Positions 46,294-57,492 of a stretch of DNA of 64,000 bases are shown here, in pieces. Origin of the DNA: Thermothielavioides terrestris NRRL 8126. Its lineage: Eukaryota; Ascomycota; Sordariomycetes; Sordariales; Chaetomiaceae. The stretch lies in contig NC_016459.1 of NCBI RefSeq assembly GCF_000226115.1, positions 3,023,501-3,087,500 of the forward strand, written 5' to 3'. Each line of letters starts with the position of its first letter. The first letter of the stretch is position 1. The translations under genes and the position numbers were made by a program. Under the pieces are notes generated by a model that was not told where the DNA came from, ran no database searches, and worked only from the letters and a program-made list of their open reading frames with translations.

Positions 46294-46330
46294 CCTTTGA
46301 GAACCACAACTGGTGTTTGAGAACCACAAT
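46294..46330. repeat. Orphan end of the foldback element
   Basis: The sequence ctggtgtttgagaaccacaa matches the terminal bases of the inverted repeats at 59557 and 60912, and part of it is duplicated here (gagaaccacaa twice). Only about 35 bp are left. Confidence 0.55.
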
Positions 46331-46512
46331 GGCTAGCTCGGCCGGTTCCGTCGTCGGCTACGGTGGATTGGGCCTGACATAGGGACATTCGGCATCAAAG
46401 AGGTGATGTTCAACATCGAAACTCAAGAGGGCTCCAGGTCTGAATAAGGTTGACTGAGAGGTGAAAACGATAAACAGGTGCTCAACATACTAGAACAGAA
46501 GATCATTTCTCG

Positions 46513-47258
46513 TCAAAGACCTGGATCAGCTGGACCGTCCACCACGTCATATAACGACCAGTAGCCATCGTCTGACAGTAAATCAGCACTGTCCAGAGTG
46601 TCTCCCGAAGAGTCGCCCGAAAGATTCTCCGAAATGAAATCATCGTCTGACCCCAAGCTGTAAGAGAAGTCGAAGTCGCTCACGCACACCGCCCCTCCGT
46701 TTCGTCGAGGAGACTCGCGTCATGTTGAACGACAATACCAGTCCCACAGGCAGGTCTGCTCGCCTCAGGCGCGCCGAGCTCGGTGTTGCTGACCAGACCG
46801 TGCAAGTTTCGGCAGCATCAGTCTCTAGAAACGCTTTGAAGATCCGCCAGGATTTCGATGAACGAGGAGAGTTGTTGCCTGTAACACGGATGTCGACCAG
46901 AAGATGACGGAGCCAGCCGGCAGCAGTCAGAACAGTTTGCAGCTGGCTGGCGGGAATGATGACTTTGGGCCCGGTGACAGTCCCAAGGGCGTTGGTCTCG
47001 AAGTCACGGCGTAAGACGTCGAAGCCCGGATGAAAGTAAATTATGGCAACAGCGCCTCGATAGGCAAACGGAAACCTTTGGTAGGCGTTCACAGCGAGCC
47101 GTCGCGACTCCCTCGAAACCTTCAGCTGGACAGGGTTTGGTGTCGCTTTCAGTTGGAATCGACCCGGAACTTTGGGTTCGATGGCCGTTACATCGACCAT
47201 GCGAGGCAGGAATGACATCTCCCAAATCGCAAACCGCAGCTCGATAGAGAGCTTGCCG

Positions 47259-47315
<57 letters not shown>

Positions 47316-47342
47316 GAACTCCTGCAGCTGTGGTTGGGACAT
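46513..47342 (-). pseudogene. Disrupted 2EXR-domain-like gene with an A55/T55 run
   Basis: ATG 47342 starts MSQPQLQEFT, then 55 consecutive T (A on the plus strand, 47259-47313) interrupt the frame. The continuation FGKLSIELRFAIWEMSFLPRMVD matches the F-x-KLPxELRxxIWE start of fungal 2EXR-domain proteins and lies in a different frame from the start. A second break lies near 46690: the downstream reading DFDFSYSLGSDDDFISEN...DVVDGPADPGL, ending at 46513, is again in another frame. 2EXR proteins are abundant in filamentous fungi and of unknown role. The gene is either dead or has an uncertain consensus at the homopolymer plus one further error. Confidence 0.6.
47259..47313. repeat. A55 mononucleotide run
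   Basis: 55 uninterrupted A within the N-terminal coding part of the 2EXR-like gene. The exact length is unlikely to be reliable in any assembly. Confidence 0.9.
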
Positions 47343-48920
47343 GCCGGGTTCTCGCCGGGGTCGGACCGAAACGTAGGTGATTTTAGTTGCGAGATACCGG
47401 TACGGAGAGCTGGCAACGTGACAAGCGTGCTCGAGGCAGTCGTAGAAGATGCATTTAACTAGCGCCAGCGTCAGTCGAGAGCAGAAGGAAGCATTGCATC
47501 AAGCATTACCAACGAATACGTCGCCGACACGCGTAATCGGCTCGAGGGACGGTTTCACACAGGAGGCTAAGGTAGGATGGGAGAGCAATGATGATGTTGT
47601 GTAGTGTGAAAGTGATGGCCGCAGCGTGAATGTGAAGGTACTGAGAGCGGTTGCCAGGTCGAGTGCGAAAGAGGGAAAAAAAAACGAGAGACCGCAGGAA
47701 GGGGAGCCAGTCGGATTAAATAGCAATGAGAAGCTAGACAGGCTGCAAGTTCTGGCGTAGACATCGGAGATGGGTTCTTCCGGGACCTGGCGGGATTGCC
47801 TGTGTTGACGGACCGAAGCGTCTCCTAAGCTGGCTCGCTGGGCTTGGACTCCTTCCCATCTCCGTCAACAATCTGCCGTCGTCAGTTCGTATGGCCTGGC
47901 TTTCAGAATGCTACGCCACCCAACATGAAATAAGCCGCCAGACCTCAACTGGCAAGGACGACAAGGCAGGTATCGGCACAGTGTTGCCCCGAGGGCACTC
48001 TTCCATAGACACACCACCCCCTCCATGCGAAGTAGCCGGTGAAGGCGGCGTTCGCGGGCGCTACAATCCCTGGCACCCCCGACCCGCCAAGGCCCTTCCC
48101 CGTCCAAACGCCCTCCCCCCATTCTCGTTCATCCCTTCGGTGACTCCTCGGTAACTGAACGCGAAGCAGCCGGTGATCGCAGGCGCTATCATAGACCCCC
48201 CCCTTCCTTATACAAACACGTATATGGTCGTCAAAGGCCGGCGACCCGCCAAGGCTCTCCCCCTTTCCCCTCCCACGCTGCCACTGTGCCTCCGTCCGTG
48301 GCACGTGGCGTGACTTCGCCATTGGCCGGAGTACGGGAGGAGAAAGAGCGAGGCAGGTGAGAAACCAGCCGCCGCGCCTCCCTTTCTCCCTCTTTCCCTG
48401 GGAGGGTCCTCGGCCAGGCGATGAGGGAGCGCGTTGGTACCCGGTGGAGGGCGGCGTCGTATGGGGCACGTCGGTTGCACGTGCGTATACGTATCGATTC
48501 CCACTGGAAGCCCGAGATGCAGGAGAAAAGAAAAAAGAAAGTTGGACATCAGCAAGCGAGTGAGCGCGCGGTGTAATTATAAAGACCCGGTGACTTAATC
48601 TGTAAAGGGGCCGGCACCTGCCTACCTGAGGCTCGCCGGATGGTGTTGACCGTTCTGCGAAAAGCTGCCTACCTTCCCCGCCTTGTCGGTCTCGCCAATT
48701 GGTGGTTCGGCAAATGTGGTTTCTCTGTTCGCTCTCTGTTCCTGCTACGCTCTTGTCCCTTCTCGCAGTCCCTCCTCTCTGGCCCTCCCTACTCTCTGTC
48801 GTTCAGGGGTAAAATAAACAAAGGTCATGTGACACTCTCGACTCCCTGCCATTCCTCTCCGATATACGCAAGGACATCGGAGGCTAGCTAGGAGCATGTT
48901 GTTGCCCCCACGAATGCTCC
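47343..48920. other. Intergenic with a diverged local duplication
   Basis: No gene was seen. Segments at about 48020-48110 and 48160-48280 are related to each other (agccggtga...cgcgggcgct / gacccgccaaggc), suggesting an old duplication of about 100 bp. The final 400 bp are the 3' flank of the FunK1 gene. Confidence 0.4.
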
Positions 48921-51310
48921 TCATTTCATGTCTTCCGCCCCTTGTCGGAGGATATCTCTCATTCGGGCGTAAAGCTTTTCGTCTTCCTGTTCCCACGGTT
49001 TGTCCTTGGGAAAGACAACTTTTCGCAGCCTGTTCAACAATGGGATGAGTGGAGCGTAGTATGGCGTGAAGTTATCGGTGATTGTCTTCATGAAAATCGA
49101 CTCCTTCGCCACAACACCGAGCTTCATTCCAGCAAGCTCCTCCGTATCGACGTAGTTCCACTTTTCAAACCGTGGAATGACTCTGCCCTCTCCGGGACTG
49201 TCGTAGTGGATGCATATCCAGAACAAGACCCAGAAAAATGACTCGAGATCGTGCATAAACGAGTGCTGCTCGCCGAGAAGGGTGCCAATGGCCATAAAGG
49301 CCCTTGTTCCGGTTTTTCCCTTGGCTCCCGAGGCGCTGACGCGTTGCTCTTTGATAGCGAGATCCAGGTCGATCAGAAACCCACGGTTGTCCTTGCTCAC
49401 CATGAGATTACCGATAGAGATATCTCGATGGAGGAGGCCAGCTTTTCGCCGCAACAACTCATGTCCTTCAATGCAGTCAGCCATTGCGGCGAGTAGCACT
49501 TTTCGAGAGCTCGCTTCGTAGATTGGAATTCCGTAGTCGGAAAGGATGACACGCCGGTGTACTCGGTTTGGTAGGACAGCGCTTGCGGCTTTGGTCGGAG
49601 ACGCAGAATGGTGACGCTTGCTAGGTGGCAAGGGAGCCCCAGTTTGGTCAGACGACCGCTTTGTGCTAGCGATGCTACGGCTCTGACCGGCGCGCGATGC
49701 ACCTGCCGTGCTTGTGCTCGGTGAAAATCGCGATCGATCCTCCTGGTAGTTTGGGGCCTTGGTGACATCCAACCCCTTCCGGACGTTGTTTTCGACATCA
49801 TCATCTGCATCCCGCACCCGGACGGTCTCGTGGTGATAATAGCGGGCCACGTGAAGTGCACCTTGATCAGTCGCTTCACGGAGCAAGCAACCCTCTTCAT
49901 CGCGTTCCGGGTATTGCCATGAATCTTTGACAACGAACACGGCATCTTGGTCTCCTTCACGGTGTGCTTTCCAGCAGGTCGTTGCCCGGCCAGCGATGCA
50001 GCGTGTACGCTTCATTAGCCTATCGAGAACGAGGCGCTCAGTCGCACCCTCCCGCTCGATCTCGATGAACCGTTGGCCCTGGGCCGTCATGATCGTCGGG
50101 TCGAACCCGAGTTCTTCATCGCTCATCCAGAGGAACCCGAGGATCGTAGACACAAACCGCAGCCCGTCTTTGTTGATGTCAAACTGGTCCGAGGCAACCC
50201 CTCCAAGCCGGTCAAACTCCCATATCCTCATGAGAGATCCGCAGAGAGTGAAGCCCAGGACGAAGCGACGGGTATCCTGGGCGGCGAACACTTCCCTAGC
50301 GTACCTGCCGATATCGAGCCGCGCTTTTGAAGGGATGTCGGTAGATGGGTTGCTCTTCAGCTCACCGGGCACGAGGATCTGGGACCAGTGGCACCTCGAA
50401 TTTTTCCCGGCCTTAGGGTCGTCCACAAATCCGACATCTATCTTCCGTTGCGCGACAGAACCGGTAATTGACTCGTTAGGCTTCGCCAATGGTCTTCGTT
50501 TACGTTCCGGAGCGGAATCGTAACTCTTGGTAAATTCCGCGAGCTTCTCGGTGAAGTCCGCGAACCAGCTCAACACATCGTCCTGCTTCGCTCCTTCCGG
50601 CCATCCCGTCCAGCCGTTGTTAAAGAGCGGGTTGCTGCCTTCCAAACAGTGCTCGAAGAACGTCTTTGATGCGGTCTCCAGGTTTGGCACAGAGCCAAAA
50701 TACGTCTTGTGGAAGTCCCGGAGATCGACATACATAGGGCCAAGCTCCTCCTTAAGGACGTTGTCCACATATATACGGTATTCGGACGAATTGGCGAAGC
50801 TGCCAGTGTTGCGTAGCCATGGGGTTTGCTGGAGAGCAGAGGCGATCGGTCGGAGAGGCGGGGTGGATTCGGTGACGGCGTCGTAGACTAGGTCCCAGAT
50901 TAGGGCATCGTTTGGAGGGTCGGCGAGGGCTGCTTTTAGGAGAGGCTTGATGCGGTCGAGATTGAAGTCATCGGAGTGGACGGCGGAATTGAGTCTTAAC
51001 AGATCGCCATAAAGGTCCTTGCCACTGCCGCTGGAACGGAGTAAACGTGAGGCTCGAAGTGCTTGCAGTGCTGAGAGGAGATCAAGGGCGAGATTCTTGA
51101 CATCTACATGTCGGTCAGCAGTGTATGCGGTATCGCAGTTGTGATCATCCCACCTTCAAAATCGAGCTGGCCGAGCGCGTCGAGAGTGCACGGAATTTCC
51201 TTGTCTGCGCAGACGGTCTGAAACGAAGTGCGGAGAGCATCAAGTCCGTTCCCAATGGGATTATCGCTGATGATCTTCAACCGCGACTGGTCTGCCATTG
51301 AAGACGCCAT
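48921..51310 (-). CDS. FunK1-family protein kinase
   Basis: Exons 51310..51154 and 51103..48921, separated by a 50-nt GTGGGA...TAG intron (LDFE/DVKNLALD), give 779 residues. The N-terminal part (about 1-330) is the usual FunK1 lead-in (LIWDLVYDAVTES; GELKSNPSTDIPSKARLDIGRYAREVFAAQDTRRFVLGFTLCGSLMRIWEFDRLGG). The kinase core is split by a Ser/Pro-rich insert (about 450-510) and has the family catalytic loop LLHRDISIGNLMVSK and metal-binding FLIDLDLA (DLD in place of DFG). The C-lobe marker HSFMHDLESFFWVLFWICIHY follows. FunK1 kinases are a filamentous-fungus expansion with poorly known roles. Frame intact throughout, so probably functional. Confidence 0.92.
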
Positions 51311-51706
51311 GCTCTCGATGTGAAGTGGGAAAGCGAGCGGAAGAGGCGCGTGGCTGTGGCATGCTGGCTGCTCGCGCCTGCTGCCCAGCCACTTCCATGC
51401 GCGACGACCCTCAACGGAGTTGTCGCTTAACCGGAAAAACAAATGATCCGACAGCCGTCGGCGCCGCGGAAATAGTGGGTCCTCAACTGGCTGCTGCGCC
51501 TGGCAATCTGCCGAGACTATTATTAGAGCAGGGCCGCAAACGCGTTTGGTTGGCTAGGAATGAAGATTCGCAAGGTCGGAACAGGAAGCGCGGTTGGATG
51601 GCGCAGAAGCAAGGAAAGACGACTTTACGAAGTGACATCCACGTAATCGAGAATATTTTATCACGCCGGCCCAGTTCTATCTTCGACTGCTAGGAGGCTC
51701 AGTCTG
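51311..51706. other. Intergenic, promoter side of FunK1
   Basis: About 400 bp, nothing else recognised. Confidence 0.5.
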
Positions 51707-54390
51707 TCATGTCCCCCCCGGGCCTTCTGAGATTCCTAGCTGTTGTTAGCTCGCTTTCTACAGATAAAGCAAGCCAACTCACCTCGAGTAAGCAGAAGAA
51801 CCTGCCAATCACTTCCTGGCCCCCTAATTCTTCTGCCCTGCCCGCTCGGATCCGATTTTCCACAAACCCCTTGACAATCTCAACGTACTTCGACACGTCG
51901 AGTTCAATGTCCAAGTTCGTGATCTCGGGATTCTTCACTTGAGAGACGACCACCTCCAGCCATTGATCAATGCTAGACCACTGGAGGATGTGGTCACCTA
52001 GCGCAAATGTCTGCTCCCCCTGTGCTCTGAAGACGAAGTGGACATTGCCCGACGGGAACAACACTGTTTGCCCCGGCGAAAGGACAATGTACCTCCATTC
52101 TCCTTCAGTGTAGATGTGCGGATCAGAGGTCCATGCTTGCTGCTGCTGCTGCTGCTGGCTTGGGTTGTACATATGACCTTCTTAAACTGTAATCCAGGTC
52201 GACCAGCCATGGCTATCCGTGTGAGGTGCTGTGTTATGCCCTCCCTCGGAAAGAAGTACCCAGCCGGTAACGTTACGCCGTATATTCCAATCTTGTCCGG
52301 CTGCCGCTGTCCTTTCGGCGCTATTGCCCATCAGAACTGCGCCGCGTATTCGGAGGAGGAGTTGGCAGCTCTCCCCCTCGAGAAATGATGGTAATGCCGA
52401 AGGCAAGGGATTTTGAAGGTCAAGAAGTTTCCAGGGGTCATTTGCCGGCTGCTGTCTGAGGAACCGGTTTCGGACTTCCCGAAGCGTTTTGCGCTCACAG
52501 GATCCCTCTGACAGCGTCCGAGACAGTATCTGAACAGATACAGTCTGATCGAGACCAAGATCATTCATATGGCGGAAGAGCTGTCGAATTGGGCGGACCT
52601 CCTCTTTCAACCGAAACCGCTGCTCATGTTCCGTGAACATAGGTACATCGAGTTTGCCGGACTCGAGCTTTTGGGCCGCCTTTTCTCCGTAGAGGAAATA
52701 TGCTTCCTTGGCCGTCGGTGGTTTGCTCTTTTGCAGAATGTTGAAGACTAGTTCGTCTGTTCGCCTACCCCACCAGGAGTCTGGTGCGTGCTCTATGGAT
52801 TGCAACCCCATGAGCACCTGTTGGCGGTACTTCGTCACGAATCAGACCGTATCCCGAGCGGCATTCTTGTCTTGGCGCAGGGGATACAGAGCCATGAACC
52901 ACATCATCAAGCCGAAACCGTTTGAGGGGGGCATTGTCAGAGAGATCCGGAGGTGAAGCACGGCGTCGTCGGAGGAAAGGGTTGCGATCAAGGCCGATCG
53001 TTTCGGAAGCCGTATCAGTGCTCAGCAGATCTCCTGAGAGCTCCTCGTTTGTGACCGCCTCTGTGAACTCCTTAAGATGTGCGAGGCACATGTTCTGAAA
53101 GGAAGTTTGAGGGGCGCATATGTAGAGAGCATCCGCCTGACCGCACGTGCATCCAACCTTTCCAAAGTTGCTAGGAGTTCAATGGTATTTCAGGTGGGCA
53201 ACACCGCTCTTTGTGTAGACTCGCTGTGTTGAGCGGCCTGGACTGTCGGCTGGCTGGCTTAGAGCTTCTCGACGGCGCTTCATAGTATTCTGGGTTTTCT
53301 GTCCGGGGGCGGAGTCGCGTAGTTGCTGTAGCATTGGCGGCGTGCCGAGACGTGACATTGTCGTAGCTCTTCGCGGTGCTCCTCGGCCGGGTCTCGATAG
53401 GGCGGAAGGAATCGTCAGGAGGGAAACCCAGAGACAAACTCAAAGATGTTGACAACTCAGAGCGGCTTGGGGATGCGGGAGTGGCGACAGCGGTAGGTGG
53501 CATTACAGGGTCGGCGTCCCCAATGCTCATGTTGGCGGTGGCAGGTGGTACGCCGGATTCCTCCTCTGCTGAGGAAGTATCTGAGATGTCCTCCAAGTCA
53601 TCGCTCGAACCCGGTTCTGGAAAGCCGAATCCTGCCAACGGCTCGGGCGGATACCGGACCATGAGCCCGAATTGGTCGAAAATGAAACCAGGAGGAAGAT
53701 CTTCGCCAGTGAGGTCGACGAACTGCCTGCAACTGGACCTTGTCTGGATCGCCTTCTTTAACAAACGGTCCGTCGTCGCTCCATCTCGCTAGGCTGTGGA
53801 GATCTACCGGCTCAATGGGATTCACCCCGGCCCTGATATCCCGTCGCCCAGGTATCCGGAACCGCCGGAGCAGTAGTTGGTTCAACTTCCGCACTCCATT
53901 CTCCCGGGTATGCGGTTTTATGGCTGCTGAGAATTGGTTGCAATAATGCTGCCCTTTTCCGGCCAACTGGTAATGCTGGACGAAATCCTTGCCCCATTGT
54001 AAGCTGATTGCCCTCAAGGGCGGGAGTAGCTTGAGTATCCTGTCAAACCCGTTTGCGGCAACGCCTACAAACCGATCCCATTTCGCTGAGCCATCCTCCT
54101 GCGCCGTGCTCGGCTGGCTCAATCGTGGCCGGGCGCGCTCTTTCCTCCATTTCTGCAAGGCACATTCAGCCGGCATGACATGGTCAAAGGCGGCCAGTCG
54201 GAGGACTAGTCTGTCGTTTTCCTCGAGTAGCTCATCGCGCTTCTGCACGCACATGTCGAAATTTCTCGGTATCAGTTTCGCAGAGGCGGATATCCTGGCG
54301 GAACTCTTCGACGAGCTTGGCTTCCGTGGGCGGTCAAAAGAAGATCCACTTCGTATTCGAGGGCAGAGGCATTGGCAAAGGCGTGTGCGG
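51707..54390 (-). pseudogene. Decayed JmjC/cupin-like gene with a coiled-coil N-terminus
   Basis: Coding-like segments in changing frames run leftward. They start with a coiled-coil (about 54340-54245, KLVEEFRQDIRLCETDTEKF) and continue as DELLEENDRLVLRLAAFDHV... (54254-53730). FVDLTGEDLPPGFIFDQFGL follows at 53720 after a frame change, then MMWFMALYPLRQDKNAARDTV to about 52850. The last part has a cupin-like core GGHNTAPHTDSHGWSTWITV, YIVLSPGQTVLFPSGNVHFVFR and a final intron before the stop at 51707. Breaks include an in-frame TAA at 52182-52184 where CAA (Gln) is expected, a TGA near 52843 where CGA is expected, and shifts near 53725 and 54240. The HxD..H pattern suggests a JmjC-like fold. 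I infer a dead gene with RIP-like transitions. Confidence 0.6.
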
Positions 54391-55112
54391 TGGAGCCGCC
54401 TGCACTTTTACACGCTAAAACTCGCGCATCGCTCCGTTAGGCCCCTTCTTGCCTTCAGAGCGTGCTGCGGTAGAAAGTTGTTGAGTGGCGCTTTCCGGTT
54501 TCTCGCGCCCGATTGGCGATCTGGTTCCGTTAACGTTAGCCCAACCTACCTATCTCACAATTAGAAACACTTCTGGGTTGTCTGGGGAGAGCGCCCTCTC
54601 CGACTCCCTTCTGTGTATGGCGACCTAGTAGATGCATGCCTTGGCGGTATGGACGCCTGCGAGCTCCGACACCGGCGATGTTGCCGACAGACTTTCGACT
54701 TGCCAAGAACACTCCTTGCCGTGGTTAGCCGATTTTGAGCAAATATGATGCGGGCGGGTAAGAGAAGTCATCGTGCAATTCTGGCCTGTTGAAGGGGCTG
54801 CCAAAAGCAAATGCCGTACCGCCCTCAAACGATTGTCCTGACGATCCGATTTCCGGATTCAGACAGGATCAAGGTAGCACTACACATGCATGACAACATC
54901 ATGATGGGAGCGGCTATATTCGCGGTGGATTGTGTGGAGCGCGGGGGCGGGGGTTGGCGACTGACTGGCGGAGTATGTCCAGTATCTCAGGTATTTAATC
55001 CCGCGTAGTCCACGCAGTCAGAGCTTTCCCCTCAATCTCATCATCGCGTCCTCCTTCCTCGCTTTCAAGAACATCCAATCCGTCAACATCGCACAGCACG
55101 TTCCAGCTTTGT
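54391..55112. promoter_or_regulatory. Intergenic; THI5 promoter
   Basis: No gene was seen. A TATTTAA element at about 54992-54998 lies 115-120 bp before the first upstream ATG of the THI5 leader and is the likely core promoter. Confidence 0.45.
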
Positions 55113-55283
55113 ATGATGCCCAGCAGCCTAGGCAAAGCAATGGGCCCTGCCGCTGGAAACATGTCTATTGATCAAGGTAACTTCGGTGACGAAGCAGCCG
55201 GGTGTTCGACAAGCCTTGCTGCGGCCTCCCCTCTTCGGATGCCCTCCACGTCCTGCCAGCAGGGACAGGACAGGGAGAGTTGA
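55113..55283 (+). CDS. Upstream ORF in the THI5 leader
   Basis: ATG 55113 (with a second ATG at 55116) opens MMPSSLGKAMGPAAGNMSIDQ and, if the leader is not spliced, continues through the 5' half of the aptamer to TGA 55281-55283 (56 codons). A GTAACT donor at 55177 lies inside it. In Neurospora crassa NMT1, riboswitch-controlled splicing decides whether such uORFs stay in the mRNA and block main-ORF translation. The same arrangement is inferred here. Confidence 0.6.
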   Translation: MMPSSLGKAMGPAAGNMSIDQGNFGDEAAGCSTSLAAASPLRMPSTSCQQGQDRES

Positions 55284-55429
55284 CGCTGAGGCCGCCGCAG
55301 CAGGCTGTCGTTCTGAGAAATACCGGTCGAACTTGATCTGGATAATACCAGCGAAAGGACTTGCTTCTTAGCCTCCCCATCTCCCTCAGAGGTGCCGAGG
55401 TCGGCATGCATTGAGTTGTCGGCTGACAG
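55177..55429 (+). promoter_or_regulatory. Putative 5'-UTR intron containing the aptamer
   Basis: Donor AAG/GTAACT at 55177 and acceptor GCTGACAG at 55429 bracket the TPP aptamer, 30 nt before the THI5 ATG. Other acceptors are possible. Retention or alternative splicing would be the regulated step. Confidence 0.5.
55191..55367 (+). ncRNA. TPP riboswitch (THI-box aptamer)
   Basis: Conserved core: CTGAGA at 55313-55318, then AATACCGGTCGAACTTGATC and TGGATAATACCAGCGAAAGG (to about 55359). P1 can form between GAAGCA (55191-55196) and TGCTTC (55362-55367). P2 pairs CCGGGT (about 55198) with ACCGG (55322). P3 is a long fungal-type extension: cgacaagccttgctgcggcc (55207-55226) pairs with ggccgccgcagcaggctgtcg (about 55290-55310). 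Binding thiamine pyrophosphate should alter leader splicing and lower THI5 expression, as known for N. crassa NMT1. Confidence 0.93.
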
Positions 55430-55458
55430 GTAGTAGCTCACGGCTTTGATCTGCCAAG

Positions 55459-56781
55459 ATGTCGACTGAGAAGATCACCTTCCTGACGAACTGGTATCTT
55501 TTCTCTTCATTTCGGCCGCTATTGCTCTTCGCAGGTTCAAGGTTAATGCAGGCCTAGGCACGCGACGCCTTACCACGCCCCCCTCTACCTCGCCCAGGCC
55601 AAGGGTTTCTTCGCCGATGAAGGAATCAAGGTTGCCATTCTTGAGCCCAATGACCCCAGCGTACGTCCGATAGTCTGCCGTTACGCATCACTCGCTAAAT
55701 CATTGTTCAGGATGTGACCGAAATCATCGGCTCCGGCAAGGTCGACCTTGGCTTCAAGGCCATGATCCACACCCTTGCAGTGCGTGTGCCACGTCCCCAG
55801 GCCCTTGGCCTTCTTCTGGATGTTTCTGACTCTCCACGCAGGCGAAAGCCCGCAACTTCCCTGTCCTGTCCATTGGCAGCCTGCTCGACGAGCCCTTCAC
55901 CGGCGTGGTGTATCTCAAGTCGTCGGGCATCACCCCGGACTTCACCACCCTCAAGGGCAAGCGCATCGGCTACGTCGGCGAGTTCGGCAAGATCCAAATC
56001 GACGAGCTCACCTCGCACTACGGCATGTCACCCTCGGACTACACGGCCGTGCGCTGCGGCATGAACGTGTCCAAGGCCATCATCGAGGGCAAGATCGACG
56101 CCGGCATCGGCCTCGAGAATGTCCAGATGGTCGAGCTCGAGGAGTGGCTCGCCGCGCAGGGCCGGCCCAAGACCGATGTCCAAATGCTCCGCATCGACGA
56201 GCTTGCCGAGCTGTAGGTCATATTCGTGCTCTTTTGTTTCCGTTTTCCGCCCCTTCCTCTTTTACACCTAGCCTCCCCCGTTGCCAGAATCAGTGAACAA
56301 AGAGCTGACATTCCTCCGAAGCGGCTGCTGCTGCTTTTGCTCGATCCTCTACATCGGCAACGAGCGGTTCGTGGCCGAGAACCCGGGCAAGGTGCGGGCG
56401 TTCCTGCGCGCGGTCAAGCGCGCGACCGACTTCGTGCTCGCGGAGCCCGAGCGCGCCTGGGCCGAGTACGTCGACTTCAAGCCGGCCATGGGCACGGCGC
56501 TGAACCGCAAGATCTTCGAGCGCAGCTTCGCCTACTTCTCGCGCGACCTCAAGAACGTCCGGCGCGACTGGGAGAAGGTCACCAAGTACGGCAAGCGCCT
56601 GGGCGTGCTGGGCCCGGCCTTCGAGCCCAACTACACCAACAAGTTCCTCGACTGGGCGCTGGACCCGGACTCGGCCGACCCCACTGGCGACCAGAAGCGG
56701 ATGGCGGAACTGCAGAAGGACGTCGCCCTGGCCGGTGGTTTCCGGCGTCTCAATGTGTCCGAGGCCAAGGCTAGCGCTTAG
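55459..56781 (+). CDS. NMT1: HMP-P synthase, thiamine pyrimidine biosynthesis (THI5/NMT1)
   Basis: Makes 4-amino-5-hydroxymethyl-2-methylpyrimidine phosphate from PLP and the enzyme's own histidine, a single-turnover (suicide) reaction needing iron. Exons 55459..55493, 55558..55660, 55711..55779, 55842..56212, 56322..56781 give 345 residues. The spliced protein places Lys62 and His66 in GFKAMIH, the PLP-binding lysine and donor histidine of the family. The conserved iron-binding CCCFC motif follows the last intron. [24 protein letters not shown] opens the periplasmic-binding-protein-like fold. The AAG acceptor before CGGCTGC is needed to give [11 protein letters not shown]. Regulated by the upstream TPP riboswitch. 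Frame and key residues intact. Confidence 0.96.
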
Positions 56782-57492
56782 AAGAGCGCCGTTCTTGTCT
56801 CTCTTCCACCTCGAGGACGAGAGCTGTTGGGGATGTCTTAGCAGGGCAAGCTCGACGTAACACACCAACTATTGTCCTTCCTTTACCAATAGCTACTTGA
56901 TATGTCCCGCTTGTGACTTTCAAAGGGTCTCTTCTTGCCTGTGAATTGAGCACGCCTCCCCTCCTTTCAGCACTAAATATCGCAGTTCACACCTGTGACT
57001 TGGAATATTTTTGACTGATAAGCATCCTGGCTAATCACTTTGCTTAGCTGCGCTGCTCGAGCTTCGGGCTGGCCGAAACAGCGGCGCAGCCTCTGGGGGC
57101 GGGGTTAATGAAGAAAACAGGAGAACTCTTCCCGCCTAGAGACAAACCACAGACAAACACTCTAGAATCATGCAATACCCAGAAATTTAATGCAGCAGAC
57201 CTCGGCCAAAGCACGGTGAAGTGTGAAAGTCCGTATAGAGACAGCTTCTGACAAGATTCAGAGAACACTGATCATGTTGGAGATTGGGTGTAGTTCGGCC
57301 GAGTTGTGGTACGGTGTGTTCGGTGCACGCGCCCCGTTCCGTTTTCTGTTCTGGAGGCTGTGGCGACAACCCGTCCACGGAGGCGAGGACTTGCCGTGAT
57401 GACCGTTTCATTAATATTCCCTTATAGGCCCTATACAAATGCACTCCTAAATTACAGCCCAGACCGCTCGAGGTCGCCCGACATCGCTCACA
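56782..57492. other. Intergenic between convergent THI5 and tannase genes
   Basis: About 710 bp of 3' flanks. No feature was recognised. Confidence 0.5.

Larger units (their letters stand above)
45694..46512. other. Intergenic with repeat relics
   Basis: The promoter of carbonic anhydrase, then an AT-rich patch (about 46040-46250) and a short inverted-repeat end relic (46294-46330), both listed separately. Confidence 0.5.
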
